A stretch of DNA of 57,490 bases from an uncultured Collinsella sp. (GCA_905208635.1 CAJLPX010000014.1:1-57490), one strand, 5' to 3'; numbered from the stretch's first letter, positions 28,317 to 36,950 are shown. Program-made: numbers and translations. The notes: a model not told the origin generated them from the sequence alone.

Positions 28317-29006
28317 ATGAAAGCACTTCCGTTTCCCTGCATCCGCCCGGCTCAGGACCGCGTGCTCGAGGCACTGCCTGCAATGGGCAGCATCCTGAGC
28401 GGCAACGATGCTCTGCGCGGAGCCATTGCCGATGGTCTGATGCTCAAGGATCCAGGCGCGGCGTATTACGTGTACGAATGCTCGGGTGAGCCGGGACGCG
28501 TGACGGGTGTCGTGGCGATTTGCCCGGTTAACGTGCTGACGGGCGGCGACGAGGCTGCCGCCGAGAGCATCGACGCACTCGCCACCGCGCGCGCGATCGC
28601 CGAGCTCAAGGTGCAGCCGCGCCCCGTGTCGCTCGCCTACGAGGCGTCGCCCGTCATGGATATCATTTTGAGCGCTGCCAAAGAGGGCGCATCGCTCTAC
28701 GCCGTCACCGATCCCGCGGGCGTCACACATCGCGTGTGGGAGGTCAAGCGCGAGGACGCCGTTGCCGCCATCCGTGCCATGCTCGATCAGGCGCCCGACC
28801 CGGTGTTCGCCGGTGACTCCGCCTATGTCGCCGCACTGGCTGGGGCATCGCAGATTCTGGCCGACGAGGCCCGCGCTGCCGGCGCCTACTCTGGCAAAGA
28901 GCCGTTCAACTTTGCTGTAGCCGTGCTGTTCCCCGCCGCGCAGGTCAGCGGCAGCGCGCCGCAGGTTCCGACGGGTCTGCTCACTCACCAGGTCTCACGG
29001 TTCTAG
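28317..29006 (+). CDS. DUF1015-like protein, short form
   Basis: 229 residues resembling the second half of DUF1015 proteins (AYYVYEC, GRVTGVVAICPVNVL, VTHRVWEVK blocks), but the family is usually about 400 residues, so this is a compact or truncated version. DUF1015 proteins have no settled function; in many Gram-positive genomes they lie beside serA/serC, which are also nearby here. ATG at 28317. A terminator follows at 29052-29092. Confidence 0.6.
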   Translation: MKALPFPCIRPAQDRVLEALPAMGSILSGNDALRGAIADGLMLKDPGAAYYVYECSGEPGRVTGVVAICPVNVLTGGDEAAAESIDALATARAIAELKVQPRPVSLAYEASPVMDIILSAAKEGASLYAVTDPAGVTHRVWEVKREDAVAAIRAMLDQAPDPVFAGDSAYVAALAGASQILADEARAAGAYSGKEPFNFAVAVLFPAAQVSGSAPQVPTGLLTHQVSRF

Positions 29007-29051
29007 CGAACTCAAACGCTAAGCTGGAAAACCCAGCATCCAAACAAACAA

Positions 29052-29092
29052 GGGGCGGAGATGCAGCAAACGCATGCACCTCCGCCCTTTTC
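29052..29092 (+). terminator. Intrinsic terminator after the DUF1015-like gene
   Basis: A GGGGCGGAG.../...CTCCGCCC stem with a small internal mismatch, followed by TTTT. It lies 46 bp after the stop and between convergent genes. Confidence 0.8.
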
Positions 29093-29135
29093 GCATCAAA
29101 CAATTACGCCGGTAAACCGGGCCGCAACGTCAGCG

Positions 29136-29771
29136 TTATCCACGCTGCGGACCTGCCGCCGCCACGAGCGGCTCTAGCCCCAGCTCGCGCGCGTAGTCTT
29201 CCTGCGTAAAGACTTCGACCAGTTCAAACGTATCGGCCGCATCGTCAAACGCAAAATGCAGCACTGAGCAGTTGCCCGGCACGCGTTCGCGCTCGTCGGC
29301 CGCCGCGCCCCGCACGTGGTCCAAAAACTCCTTGATAGCTGAGCCATGACTTACCGCGAGCACGCACGTATGGTCCGGACGCTGCATAAGATCGGTCAGC
29401 GTCGCCACCATGCGCGTGCGCACCTGGATCTGGCCCTCGCCGCCAAACTGCCGATAGAAGTCGCGCCACGGGCGCTCGGGCATAAGCATCACGCGCTCGG
29501 CCTCAAAGTCGCCAAAGAACCACTCACGCAGGCCGTCCAGGCGCTCGTACGCCAAGCCCGGCCACAAGTTGGCGATAGTCTGCTCGGTGCGATGAAGCGT
29601 AGAGGTGTAGGCATGATCGGGCTCAATGCCGCGCGCACGTAAAAACATGCCGGCGCGCGCCGCCTGGTCGCAACCCAGCTGCGTAAGCGGCGAGTCACTC
29701 CACCCCTGAATGATACGCTTAAGGTTGAATATCGTCTGTCCATGACGGACCAGATACAGATCTTTATTCAT
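29136..29771 (-). CDS. Histidine phosphatase family protein (phosphoglycerate mutase-like), copy 2
   Basis: 211 residues with the branch-1 histidine phosphatase signature LVRHGQT close to the N-terminus, a second conserved Arg region, and VSHGSA containing the second catalytic His. The substrate cannot be deduced; it could be a sugar phosphate or a cobalamin precursor phosphatase. The ATG at 29771 follows AAAGGA. It is 17 bp downstream of a paralogue (29789-30331) with nearly the same motif order, so a tandem duplication is likely. Confidence 0.88.
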   Translation of the reverse strand: MNKDLYLVRHGQTIFNLKRIIQGWSDSPLTQLGCDQAARAGMFLRARGIEPDHAYTSTLHRTEQTIANLWPGLAYERLDGLREWFFGDFEAERVMLMPERPWRDFYRQFGGEGQIQVRTRMVATLTDLMQRPDHTCVLAVSHGSAIKEFLDHVRGAAADERERVPGNCSVLHFAFDDAADTFELVEVFTQEDYARELGLEPLVAAAGPQRG

Positions 29772-29788
29772 AGGGGTCCTTTCGTTCG

Positions 29789-30331
29789 TTACCAACCCAA
29801 GAGCGAAAACGCCCCGTCGCAATAGCCAAAATGAAGCACGGCACCGTTGTCGGGTAGCTCTCCCCCGCCAGTCACATACTCAAGAAACTCCTGGCAGGCT
29901 GAGCCGTGGGAAACCGCCAGCACGCAGTCGTGCTGCGGCCGGGCCATAATACGGGACAGCGCCGCGACCATGCGCGACTGAAGCTGCACTTCCGACTCGC
30001 CGCCAAAGGCCACCGGATAATCGCCCCAGGGCTGCGGCGGCATCTCGCGATTTGATGTGCCCTCCAGCGAGCCAAAATGCCACTCACGCAGGTCATCGAC
30101 CAGCTCAATGGAACGGCCCTCGCCAACGATAAGCTCGGCCGTATGCCGCGCCCGGCCCAACGGCGAGGAATACACATGATCAAAGGCCACGCCACGCGCC
30201 GCAAACGCCGTACGCGCCGTCAGCGCCTGCTCGCGCCCGTGCGCCGTAAGCGGCGAATCGTGCCAGCCCTGCAAAATGCTCTGCACATTGAGCTCAGTCT
30301 GCCCATGCCGCACCAAATACAGATCTGCCAC
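29789..30331 (-). CDS. Histidine phosphatase family protein, copy 1
   Basis: 180 residues. LVRHGQT near the start, the shared QGWHDSPLT block (QGWSDSPLT in the neighbour), LREWHFG, and AVSHGSA with the second catalytic His. It is shorter than the paralogue at 29136-29771 and ends soon after the last conserved block. The start is a GTG at 30331 preceded by GGAGGG. A 35-bp palindrome lies 16 bp upstream, in the promoter region. Confidence 0.87.
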   Translation of the reverse strand: MADLYLVRHGQTELNVQSILQGWHDSPLTAHGREQALTARTAFAARGVAFDHVYSSPLGRARHTAELIVGEGRSIELVDDLREWHFGSLEGTSNREMPPQPWGDYPVAFGGESEVQLQSRMVAALSRIMARPQHDCVLAVSHGSACQEFLEYVTGGGELPDNGAVLHFGYCDGAFSLLGW

Positions 30332-30346
30332 ACGCCCTCCCCTCGT

Positions 30347-30381
30347 ACCACCACAAAGGGGACAGGCACCTTTGTGGTGGT
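30347..30381. repeat. Palindrome ACCACCACAAAGG, copy 1
   Basis: Perfect 13-bp arms around ggacaggca. The same palindrome occurs with its loop in the opposite orientation at 43228-43262. Both are intergenic. Confidence 0.8.
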
Positions 30382-30413
30382 TTACCGTCTGATCACGCCG
30401 CGGTGACGCTCAG

Positions 30414-31085
30414 CTACACCAGCACGTCGGCGAGCGAACGCTTGGGTACGTGGTGCACCTGTGCCTCGTCGCGCCAATAATTGATGGAGCCATCGGGGTT
30501 GGAATCGATCGCATCGATCACCTGTATCTCGGCCGGAACGCCAAAGGCCATGATCAGCTTGAGCTCATACTTGTCGTTATCGAGCCCCATGGCATCGATC
30601 GCATGGGGCGTAAAGGCCTTGAACATGCAGGCTGCCACCTCGGGCGTAGCGCTGCGGGCGGCGAGCATCATCGTCTGCGCGGCAATGCCCGTGTCGACCT
30701 CGGTAATGGGAGCGGCAGGCTTGCCCGGAACGGCGCGCTCAGCCAGAATCGCGATGTAGCCGGTCGGGCGCTCGCCCTCGGCAGGACCCGGCCAATCCTT
30801 AAGTGCGCCGGCCCATGCGAGCTCGTCAAATACACGCGCGCAATCCTCGGCACCGCTCACCACGTGGAAACGCAGACGCTGAGCATTGGCGCCGCAGGGA
30901 GCCAGGTGCGCCAGTTCCGCCAGCTCGAGCAAAAACTCGCGCGGCACGCGCATGGACTCGTCAAAACGGCGGCACGTACGGGCACGACGGACCAGCGCAT
31001 CAAACGCTTCCAGACCGAGCTTTTCGCAACCTTGCTTTGCCATCGATTCGACACTCGACGGTGCCTCGGGAACTGCTTCGTTCAT
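30414..31085 (-). CDS. Nitroreductase family protein
   Basis: 223-residue FMN-dependent nitroreductase-like protein. Visible are the RRARTCRRFDES start block (phosphate binding for FMN), APCGANAQRLRFHVV, GYIAIL and DTGIAAQTMMLAA, in the normal order. Family members reduce nitro compounds, quinones or flavins with NAD(P)H; the natural substrate is unknown. The start ATG at 31085 follows GGGGGTCC. The frame is open upstream to 31253 without support. No operon partner is apparent. Confidence 0.88.
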   Translation of the reverse strand: MNEAVPEAPSSVESMAKQGCEKLGLEAFDALVRRARTCRRFDESMRVPREFLLELAELAHLAPCGANAQRLRFHVVSGAEDCARVFDELAWAGALKDWPGPAEGERPTGYIAILAERAVPGKPAAPITEVDTGIAAQTMMLAARSATPEVAACMFKAFTPHAIDAMGLDNDKYELKLIMAFGVPAEIQVIDAIDSNPDGSINYWRDEAQVHHVPKRSLADVLV

Positions 31086-31320
31086 AGGGACCCCCAATAC
31101 AAGCCAATTGTCCTTAGGAAAATCTAACCTAAAACGTAGGCAATAACGAACAGGGCTGCAATGTTCTACACCTGTTGAATAGAAAATCGCGACGTGGGGA
31201 ACAACGGAAACAATTCGGGGCCTTTGGGTTACGTTTCGCCCTCCCCGACCCATACGTCAGCGCCTTTAAGCGATACTGGTTGTAACGATCAAGGCTTACG
31301 CCGCACGGAAAGGAGACGTT

Positions 31321-31923
31321 ATGGGTATCTTTAGGAACGATGACCAAAAATCGAGCCAGTTTGGATTTGACGAGAAAAGTATGGCGGGCAAAGCCGTCAA
31401 GGCCGTGCGCTGGATCTACGCCATCACGGGCGTCGTGGCGCTCATTGCTGGCATCGCGCTGCTTTTTGCACCCGCCAAGTCCCTCGTCTTTTTGACGACC
31501 GTCCTGGGTTTTTACTTTGTAATCACCGCTGCCATCAGGCTGTTCACTGCCATTTTTGAGCCGCTGCTGCCCACTGGCTGGCGCGTGACGAGCATCATCT
31601 CCAACCTACTCATTATCCTGGGCGGCGTCATAATCCTGCGCAACCAGGCCTTCTCGACCGCGACACTCACCACGATGGTGGTTATCGTGGCCGGCTTTGG
31701 CTGGATTGTCGAAGGTGTCATGTCCATTCTGGAGTCCGAGCTTTCGTCCAACCGCGCCCTTGCCATCCTGAGCGGTGCACTCTCCATCATCGCCGGCATG
31801 TTCGTGTTTATCTATCCGCTGTGGTCGGCCAAGATGCTTGTCATCTTTAGTGGCGCCGCGCTGCTGGTGTTTGGCGTAACGCTCATTGTTCGCGCCATTC
31901 AATTTGGCAAACTGGTGCACTAG
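31321..31923 (+). CDS. HdeD family membrane protein (DUF308)
   Basis: 200 residues with six hydrophobic segments and internal two-fold similarity typical of DUF308/HdeD proteins; these are linked to acid resistance in enterobacteria, but in other phyla the role is unknown. The N-terminal 27 residues are hydrophilic. A strong ribosome-binding site AAGGAG precedes the ATG. Its TAG stop is directly followed by the ATG of the YaiI gene. Confidence 0.85.
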   Translation: MGIFRNDDQKSSQFGFDEKSMAGKAVKAVRWIYAITGVVALIAGIALLFAPAKSLVFLTTVLGFYFVITAAIRLFTAIFEPLLPTGWRVTSIISNLLIILGGVIILRNQAFSTATLTTMVVIVAGFGWIVEGVMSILESELSSNRALAILSGALSIIAGMFVFIYPLWSAKMLVIFSGAALLVFGVTLIVRAIQFGKLVH

Positions 31924-32406
31924 ATGCCGCGAACGCTCTTTATTGATGCCGACGCCTGCCCGGTCACGCGCGAGTCGATTGACTGCGCGCGGCGGGCGGG
32001 CGTCGCCGTTGTTATCGCCGGCAACAGCACGCAAAACCTGGAACGACACATTCGCCGCGACGACCCGCGCGATGCCGAGCACGCGCGACGCGGCTTTTGG
32101 GTCACGACGCTCGACGTGAGCGTGGGCGCCGACAGCGCCGACTTTGCCATTGTCGAACGCCTGCAGGCGGGCGACGTGGTCGTGACGCAGGACATTGGCT
32201 TGGCGAGCATGGTGCTCGGGCGCGATGCCGCCGCCATCGGTGTGCGCGGGCGCGTGTACGACAAGGCGACTATCGACATGCAGCTGTTTATTCGCCACGA
32301 GGAAAAGAAGGTACGCCGCGCCGGCGGACGCACTCGCGGTCCGGCAGCATTTACCAGCGAAGACCGCGCCCGCTTTAAACGCAACCTCACCGAGTTGCTG
32401 CACTAA
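31924..32406 (+). CDS. YaiI/YqxD family protein (UPF0178)
   Basis: 160-residue member of the UPF0178 (DUF188) family, recognised by IDADACPV at the N-terminus, GDVVVTQDIGLA in the middle and the RRAGGRTRGPAAF end block. The fold is PIN/NYN-like, but the function is unproven. It starts immediately after HdeD and is closed by a terminator at 32411-32452. Confidence 0.92.
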   Translation: MPRTLFIDADACPVTRESIDCARRAGVAVVIAGNSTQNLERHIRRDDPRDAEHARRGFWVTTLDVSVGADSADFAIVERLQAGDVVVTQDIGLASMVLGRDAAAIGVRGRVYDKATIDMQLFIRHEEKKVRRAGGRTRGPAAFTSEDRARFKRNLTELLH

Positions 32407-32410
32407 CCAA

Positions 32411-32452
32411 GGTAGATTTTTGAGACATGCCTAAAATCTACCTTTTTGTTTT
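32411..32452 (+). terminator. Intrinsic terminator after yaiI
   Basis: GGTAGATTTT pairs with AAAATCTACC, followed by TTTTTGTTTT, 5 bp after the stop codon. Confidence 0.9.
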
Positions 32453-32486
32453 GAGCGGTGTGAGCGCTCGGAATCCATGGCTCAAC

Positions 32487-32562
32487 AAAAAACGGGCTTC
32501 AAAATGCCATGCGTCGCCGCATTGCGCAGGCGCTGAGCATGGCTATTTGAAGCCCATTTTTT
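32487..32562. terminator. Long bidirectional terminator hairpin
   Basis: The 19-nt arms 32494-32512 and 32537-32555 pair with one mismatch. A-runs on one side and T-runs on the other make it work on both strands. It serves the minus-strand transporter gene ending at 32571 and backs up the yaiI terminator. Confidence 0.85.
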
Positions 32563-32570
32563 AGGCCTAC

Positions 32571-33659
32571 TTAGAGGCCAACGGCGGAGAGGATGAGGCC
32601 CCAGCCAGCGCCGATGACGTACATCATGATCAGGAACACGGCATTTTCGCGGGCGCTGCGGTTGGTGCGGAACAGCACCAGATAACCCACGCCGGCGGAA
32701 ATGAGCGTGCCGGCGAGCATCGGCGCCAGTTGCAGCGCGCCTTCCAGATACAGCTGTGTAATGACCACGCTCGCCGAGCAATTGGGAATCAGCCCGACAA
32801 GCGCCGAACCCAGGACAGCGAGTGTCTCGTTGCCGCGCAGGAACTGCTCGATCGCGGACTCGCCGAACGTCTCGAGCACGGCGACCAGAATCAGCGTCAC
32901 CAGAAAAATGAATACCGAGACCTGCACGGTGTGCGAGATCGCACTGCGGATGATCGACAGGACAGGCGTCCCTTCGTGGGAGTGAGAGTGACCGTGACCA
33001 TCATGGTGTTCATGTTCGCCCTCATGACCGTGATCGTGGCCATGTCCGTGTTCGTGCTCGTCCTCGTCTTCATCACAACCGCAATGGTCGCGCTCGCACA
33101 GCTCGTGGATGTGGTCGGCGCTCACGCCTGCCTCGGCCACCTCGTCGATGATGTCACCGCCGCTGTAGTCGTCGTGCGCGCAGTTCACGTGGGCCGGGTT
33201 GGCCGCGGTTCCCAGCACGGTACGGCGAATCGCCGCGTGCGCGCGGGCGTTACGGCGCAGGCCGCGAATGGCAGCGTCCACGATAAAACCCGTGACCAGT
33301 GCGATCAGCGCTTTCGAAGCCAAAAGCATCGCCATAGTCTGCACGGGAACCTGCTCGGCAAGCAACAGCGGCAGCATCTCATCGGAGGTCGAAAGGAACA
33401 CCGCCACCAACGTGCCCAAGGTCACGACACGGCCGGCGTACAGCGTTGCTGCCATGGCCGAAAATCCGCACTGCGGCACCATGCCCAGCAGCGAGCCAAC
33501 CACGGGACCCGCAGCGCCGGCGCGCTTGATAGCGCCGTTGACGCGGTCGCCCGCAACGTGCTCAAGTGTCTCGAGAGCAAGATACGTCACCAACAAAAAC
33601 GGCAGCAGCGACAGCGTGTCCTTGCCGGCGTCGAGCAGAATATCAATCAGTAAATCCAT
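32571..33659 (-). CDS. Putative heavy-metal exporter, ArsP_2-type 10-TM protein
   Basis: 362 residues: two hydrophobic halves of about five membrane segments each, similar to each other (GSLLGMVPQCGFSAM and GSALVGLIPNCSASV blocks with a conserved Cys). They are separated by a long loop with more than fifteen His plus many Asp/Glu, and a CERDHCGCD cluster. This layout fits the putative 10-TM heavy-metal exporter family (ArsP_2). The His-rich loop likely binds Zn, Ni or Co. It is monocistronic, with an ATG at 33659 after AAAGG; the metal operon at 36.9 kb is a few kilobases away but not linked. Confidence 0.78.
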   Translation of the reverse strand: MDLLIDILLDAGKDTLSLLPFLLVTYLALETLEHVAGDRVNGAIKRAGAAGPVVGSLLGMVPQCGFSAMAATLYAGRVVTLGTLVAVFLSTSDEMLPLLLAEQVPVQTMAMLLASKALIALVTGFIVDAAIRGLRRNARAHAAIRRTVLGTAANPAHVNCAHDDYSGGDIIDEVAEAGVSADHIHELCERDHCGCDEDEDEHEHGHGHDHGHEGEHEHHDGHGHSHSHEGTPVLSIIRSAISHTVQVSVFIFLVTLILVAVLETFGESAIEQFLRGNETLAVLGSALVGLIPNCSASVVITQLYLEGALQLAPMLAGTLISAGVGYLVLFRTNRSARENAVFLIMMYVIGAGWGLILSAVGL

Positions 33660-33830
33660 GACGGATGGAACCTTTCGTGTCTTTCGGCAGCATTGTAAAA
33701 GTCCTAGCGGTCAACTAGGGTATTGTAGTTGTCCCAGGCGCGGTGCCAATAGTTGCCTATGGTAAACTATCATCTCGCCATAACTCAGTAACCTCGAGCC
33801 GCACAACGCGGCCCGTCCAAGGAGCAGCCT

Positions 33831-34799
33831 ATGAACGTTTCGCAAGCACTCGAATACGAGCGCCAGCCGTTTATCCCCATGTTTATCTATGGCGATCACG
33901 GCGCCATGGAGTCCGAGCGCCAGAAGGGCGAGGAGGCCCTCAAGGCGCTCGAAACCGAGTACTTTACTGCCGAGGGCGACCCCGGCTTCGACTTTGCCAC
34001 CGTGCGCGACCTGGCCGACCGCAACCGCGACCTGTGCGACCAGATTGGCGAGGCGCGTCTGCGCAACGTGACGCCCGCGACGCTCTCGCGCGGCCTGTCC
34101 GATGCCGACACCTGCGCCGCCATCGGCAAGATGCAAAAGCGCACCGCCGCGTCCGTTATGCGCGAAATCCGCGGCGACCGCGACGCGCTCGGCGTGGCCT
34201 ACGCCCGCAAGCCCATCCAGGGCACCGTGCTCGGTATCGACATCGAGACCACCGGCCGTGCACCCGAACGCGGTTATATCATCAACGTCGGCTGGGAGAT
34301 CATGGAACTCACCAGCGACGCCATCCCGCACGACGCCGAGGCGCACTACTGTGGCCTGCCCGACATCTACCGCGGCGAGGATGTACCGCTGTCGAATATC
34401 CACCACATCACCTGGAACGACATCGACGGCAAAAAGCCGTTCCGCGAGAACAAGGAACTGCAGAAGCAGCTGCTCAAGCTCATGAAGAAGTACCCGTACA
34501 TGGCACACAACGCCGCGTTTGAGGACAGCTGGTTCAAGATCCACCTGGACGGCTACGCCGAGGCACGCCGCGCGGGTAAGATCATCGTCATCGACTCGCG
34601 CCAGATCTGCCGCAGCCTGGACGCCGACGTGCGCTCGCTCCCCCGCGAGTCCGCCCCCGCCGCGCTCGAGAACTGGGCACGCCGTCGCGGCACCCTCGCG
34701 CCCGACGCCAACGAGCAGCATCTGGGTCTGGACGACACCGACCTCATGCTCCGCACGGTACAGGCCGAGTTCAACCTCAAGAACCTATTCGCGAAATAA
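33831..34799 (+). CDS. 3'-5' exonuclease domain protein (DEDDh, DnaQ-like)
   Basis: 322 residues. The second half is a DnaQ-like exonuclease: Exo I DIETTG (D137, E139), Exo II around MAHNAAFEDSW, and Exo III H-x4-D in HLGLDDTD. The first 130 residues are a charged helical region without a known domain. Enzymes of this type trim DNA or RNA 3' ends; the exact substrate is unknown. The ATG at 33831 follows AAGGAGCAG, and a terminator at 34866-34905 closes the unit. Confidence 0.85.
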   Translation: MNVSQALEYERQPFIPMFIYGDHGAMESERQKGEEALKALETEYFTAEGDPGFDFATVRDLADRNRDLCDQIGEARLRNVTPATLSRGLSDADTCAAIGKMQKRTAASVMREIRGDRDALGVAYARKPIQGTVLGIDIETTGRAPERGYIINVGWEIMELTSDAIPHDAEAHYCGLPDIYRGEDVPLSNIHHITWNDIDGKKPFRENKELQKQLLKLMKKYPYMAHNAAFEDSWFKIHLDGYAEARRAGKIIVIDSRQICRSLDADVRSLPRESAPAALENWARRRGTLAPDANEQHLGLDDTDLMLRTVQAEFNLKNLFAK

Positions 34800-34865
34800 C
34801 CGATCCATCTGCGGGAGCGCCTGCCAGGCACAGTGCAATCCGTCTGGACGCACCGGCACGCAGTA

Positions 34866-34905
34866 AACTAGGGCGCAGTCTTATGGCTGCACCCTAGTTT
34901 TAATC
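34866..34905 (+). terminator. Intrinsic terminator after the exonuclease gene
   Basis: The 13-nt arm aactagggcgcag (34866-34878) pairs with ctgcaccctagtt (34887-34899) with one mismatch, followed by ttaat. Confidence 0.8.
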
Positions 34906-35352
34906 AAAACGAGCAAATACGCATGCTTCACATAGTCGGCAGGTTGGCCCACCTACTTTTTTCGAGTTGTTCGGCCAGCTGAACCACTAGTCGAGGCCCC
35001 TTGAACCGCAATCGAGCGCTATAGTCGCCCCAATTTCGCAACCAAGCCCTATAAATCTACCTGAATCAATTCGAATAGGACGTTGCGATCGCACCATTCG
35101 TATAGGATAAGGCCGAATAACTCAAATTATGTTGGTGAGGCATCTGAGCGGTCGGCAAAAACGCTTAGAAGCTACGAATCCGCAACTAAAGTTCACCAAA
35201 ATGGGGCAGCCGACAGAAACCTCCCCAGCCGAAGCTGCCCCCCCTCAATACGACAGCTCAAAAACCCACCGTTCGCAGAAGATAAGCCGCGCCCCAATAC
35301 CGTTGCCCGAAGTTTCGAGCGTATATGGCGTCCGCTATGCCATCATGCGCGT
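34906..35352. other. A/T-rich region with gene remnant
   Basis: About 450 bp without a supported gene. It contains a short segment (34948-34977) that in one frame reads PPTFFELFGQ and recurs twice around 36.6-36.8 kb. The rest has A/T-rich, low-GC composition unlike the core genes, in keeping with acquired DNA around the next gene. Confidence 0.45.
34948..34977 (+). repeat. PPTFFELFGQ-coding repeat, copy 1
   Basis: This segment is similar to 36580-36609 (plus) and to 36772-36801 (minus). In the equivalent frames they read PPTFFELFGQ, PPTFFDLFGH and SPTYFEMFGQ. Preservation at the amino-acid level suggests decayed fragments of one gene family. Copies 1 and 2 are direct repeats bracketing the nuclease-like gene. 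Confidence 0.55.
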
Positions 35353-36561
35353 ATGGGAATCGTTCTGTCACATACCACGGCACGCGCTGTATACCAAACA
35401 GTCAACTCGCTCGCAAGCCACGCGACCGATCCCATATCTATGGAAAAGATCAAGGTGTCTGCGCCGACCACGTCCAACCTGGAAGCGGCGCGAGCATGGC
35501 TCAACAGAAAGAATGTCGATTCTGAAAGCATCCATGTGCTGACGTTTTCCAATAATGCCAAAAGGCACCGCAAGGGCTGCATCTGCCACTGCACGCGCTA
35601 TACGTTTGATGCAGAAAGCTACCTAGAACTCGAGCCGAACGTCTACATCGTCGATATCAAGCTGTGCGCGTTAGAAGCAGCAGCCGACCTCAACCTTTCG
35701 GAGCTCGTTGAGTATTACTTTGAAATCTGCGGCTCCTACGCGCTTGGAACGTCCGACGAAACTCAATATCGCGAGCGCCCAGCCCTAACCAGCGTTGAAG
35801 AGCTCAGAGCCTTCTTTTCAGAGGCATCGGGGTATCGTGGATCTAATAAAGCACTTAAGGCACTTTCTTATGTACGCGAAGGCTGTCGCTCCCCACTCGA
35901 AACGGCGTTTGTCATGATGCTGACAATGCCCAAGTCAATGGGTGGCTTAGCCATACGCGCTATCAAAACGGACTATCCGATCCCAGTCCCCAAAAGATAC
36001 GCCGCCCTAACGCGACGGACGGTTTTCTACCTCGACGCGCTGCTCGAAAATTCGATGACCGATATCGAATACAACGGCTTTTACCACGACGAGCCCGAAC
36101 AGCAATCAATTGACGAGGAACGCCGAAACACGCTGCGAAACATGGGATATGCCGTTATCACAGTTAGTCGTCATTCGTTTTTCAAGCAGTCCGCTTTTAG
36201 GCGGGTCATGGAAGCGATTCGCATTCGCGAGAAGATATGGCCCGGTCGACTCCCGGATAACTTCGCCATCCTGCAAGAAACTCTTCGTCAATTTGTCTTG
36301 CGGCGCTACTTCGAATACGGTCGCCGCGTCCTGGAGACACTCAAAGAAGAAGAGGCCGCCAAGCGCGAAATTGCAAGCCAATATCCGCAAGCTGATGACC
36401 CGAGCATCAACGATGTGCCAGAACCCGACGACATGCAACACGTCGGGGCCCTTGCTGAGGAAATCAATGGGCCTTGGGAATGCGACATGTTCGCAAAAAT
36501 CGATGAAAACCGCACGGAAGACGACACGATTATTGATCTAATTGAGAATTCGCTCTTCTAA
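35353..36561 (+). CDS. Putative nuclease-fold protein, AbiEi/DUF559-like, paralogue of 25852-26901
   Basis: About 402 residues from the ATG at 35353; another candidate is the ATG at 35440, and the frame is open from 35083. Neither start has a strong ribosome-binding site. Its middle (NVYIVDIKLCALEAAA, YFEICGSYAL, SPLETAFVMMLTMPKSMGG) aligns block by block with the gene at 25852-26901. The end (TVFYLDALLENSMTDIEYNG, RNTLRNMGYAVITVSR) has the same nuclease-like strand order, with the E-x-Q-x-K part changed to EYNG. The last 130 residues are an extra acidic tail. Function is unproven. Confidence 0.6.
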   Translation: MGIVLSHTTARAVYQTVNSLASHATDPISMEKIKVSAPTTSNLEAARAWLNRKNVDSESIHVLTFSNNAKRHRKGCICHCTRYTFDAESYLELEPNVYIVDIKLCALEAAADLNLSELVEYYFEICGSYALGTSDETQYRERPALTSVEELRAFFSEASGYRGSNKALKALSYVREGCRSPLETAFVMMLTMPKSMGGLAIRAIKTDYPIPVPKRYAALTRRTVFYLDALLENSMTDIEYNGFYHDEPEQQSIDEERRNTLRNMGYAVITVSRHSFFKQSAFRRVMEAIRIREKIWPGRLPDNFAILQETLRQFVLRRYFEYGRRVLETLKEEEAAKREIASQYPQADDPSINDVPEPDDMQHVGALAEEINGPWECDMFAKIDENRTEDDTIIDLIENSLF

Positions 36562-36579
36562 AGGCGATCTCTGCGGATG

Positions 36580-36609
36580 TCCACCTACATTTTTCGACTT
36601 ATTCGGCCA
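36580..36609 (+). repeat. PPTFFELFGQ-coding repeat, copy 2
   Basis: Direct repeat of 34948-34977, 18 bp after the stop of the nuclease-like gene. A short open frame (36542-36742) around it has no start or ribosome-binding site of note and is probably a remnant. Confidence 0.55.
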
Positions 36610-36771
36610 CCGATGTGCCAGATTGGCTGCAGCAATGCTCAATATAACTTTAGATAAAACTGATTCTGCAGGAACTCCCGTAGAGGAAGAACTGATTCTC
36701 GCGGTATTTAACACGATAAAGTACAAATATGAACAGTTCTAATGCTTCTCAAGGTGGCTTTCTTAGCATGC

Positions 36772-36801
36772 TGGCCGAACATCTCGAAATATGTTGGCGA
36801 G
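36772..36801 (-). repeat. PPTFFELFGQ-coding repeat, copy 3 (inverted)
   Basis: On the minus strand this reads SPTYFEMFGQHAKK in the frame that matches the other two copies. It lies in the 390-bp space upstream of the metal operon. Confidence 0.5.
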
Positions 36802-36876
36802 CATTGCGTCGATGTCTCCCAACCCGCAGAAAATCGCAGAGGCGGCAAGCAGTCATCGAAATTAACGTAAATAGTA

Positions 36877-36937
36877 TTGACATATGAACATGCGCTCATA
36901 TAATCGGAAGTAAGTTATATGAGCGCATGTTCATATG
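36877..36937 (+). promoter_or_regulatory. Promoter and operator of the metal-resistance operon
   Basis: TTGACA (36877-36882), a 16-bp spacer and TATAAT (36899-36904) form a near-perfect sigma-70 promoter. It is covered by a perfect 23-bp inverted repeat with arms 36881-36903 and 36915-36937. Each arm also contains an ATATGA-N8-TCATAT-like dyad, as expected for an ArsR/SmtB site. A similar single dyad lies at 37654-37675. The adjacent ArsR-type protein is the likely repressor. Confidence 0.85.
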
Positions 36938-36950
36938 AAAGGATGTTGCA

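Noticed and set aside
36542..36742. 66-residue plus-strand ORF after the nuclease-like gene
   Set aside because: No ribosome-binding site; only the PPTFFDLFGH piece is shared with other sites, so it was treated as a gene remnant within a repeat.
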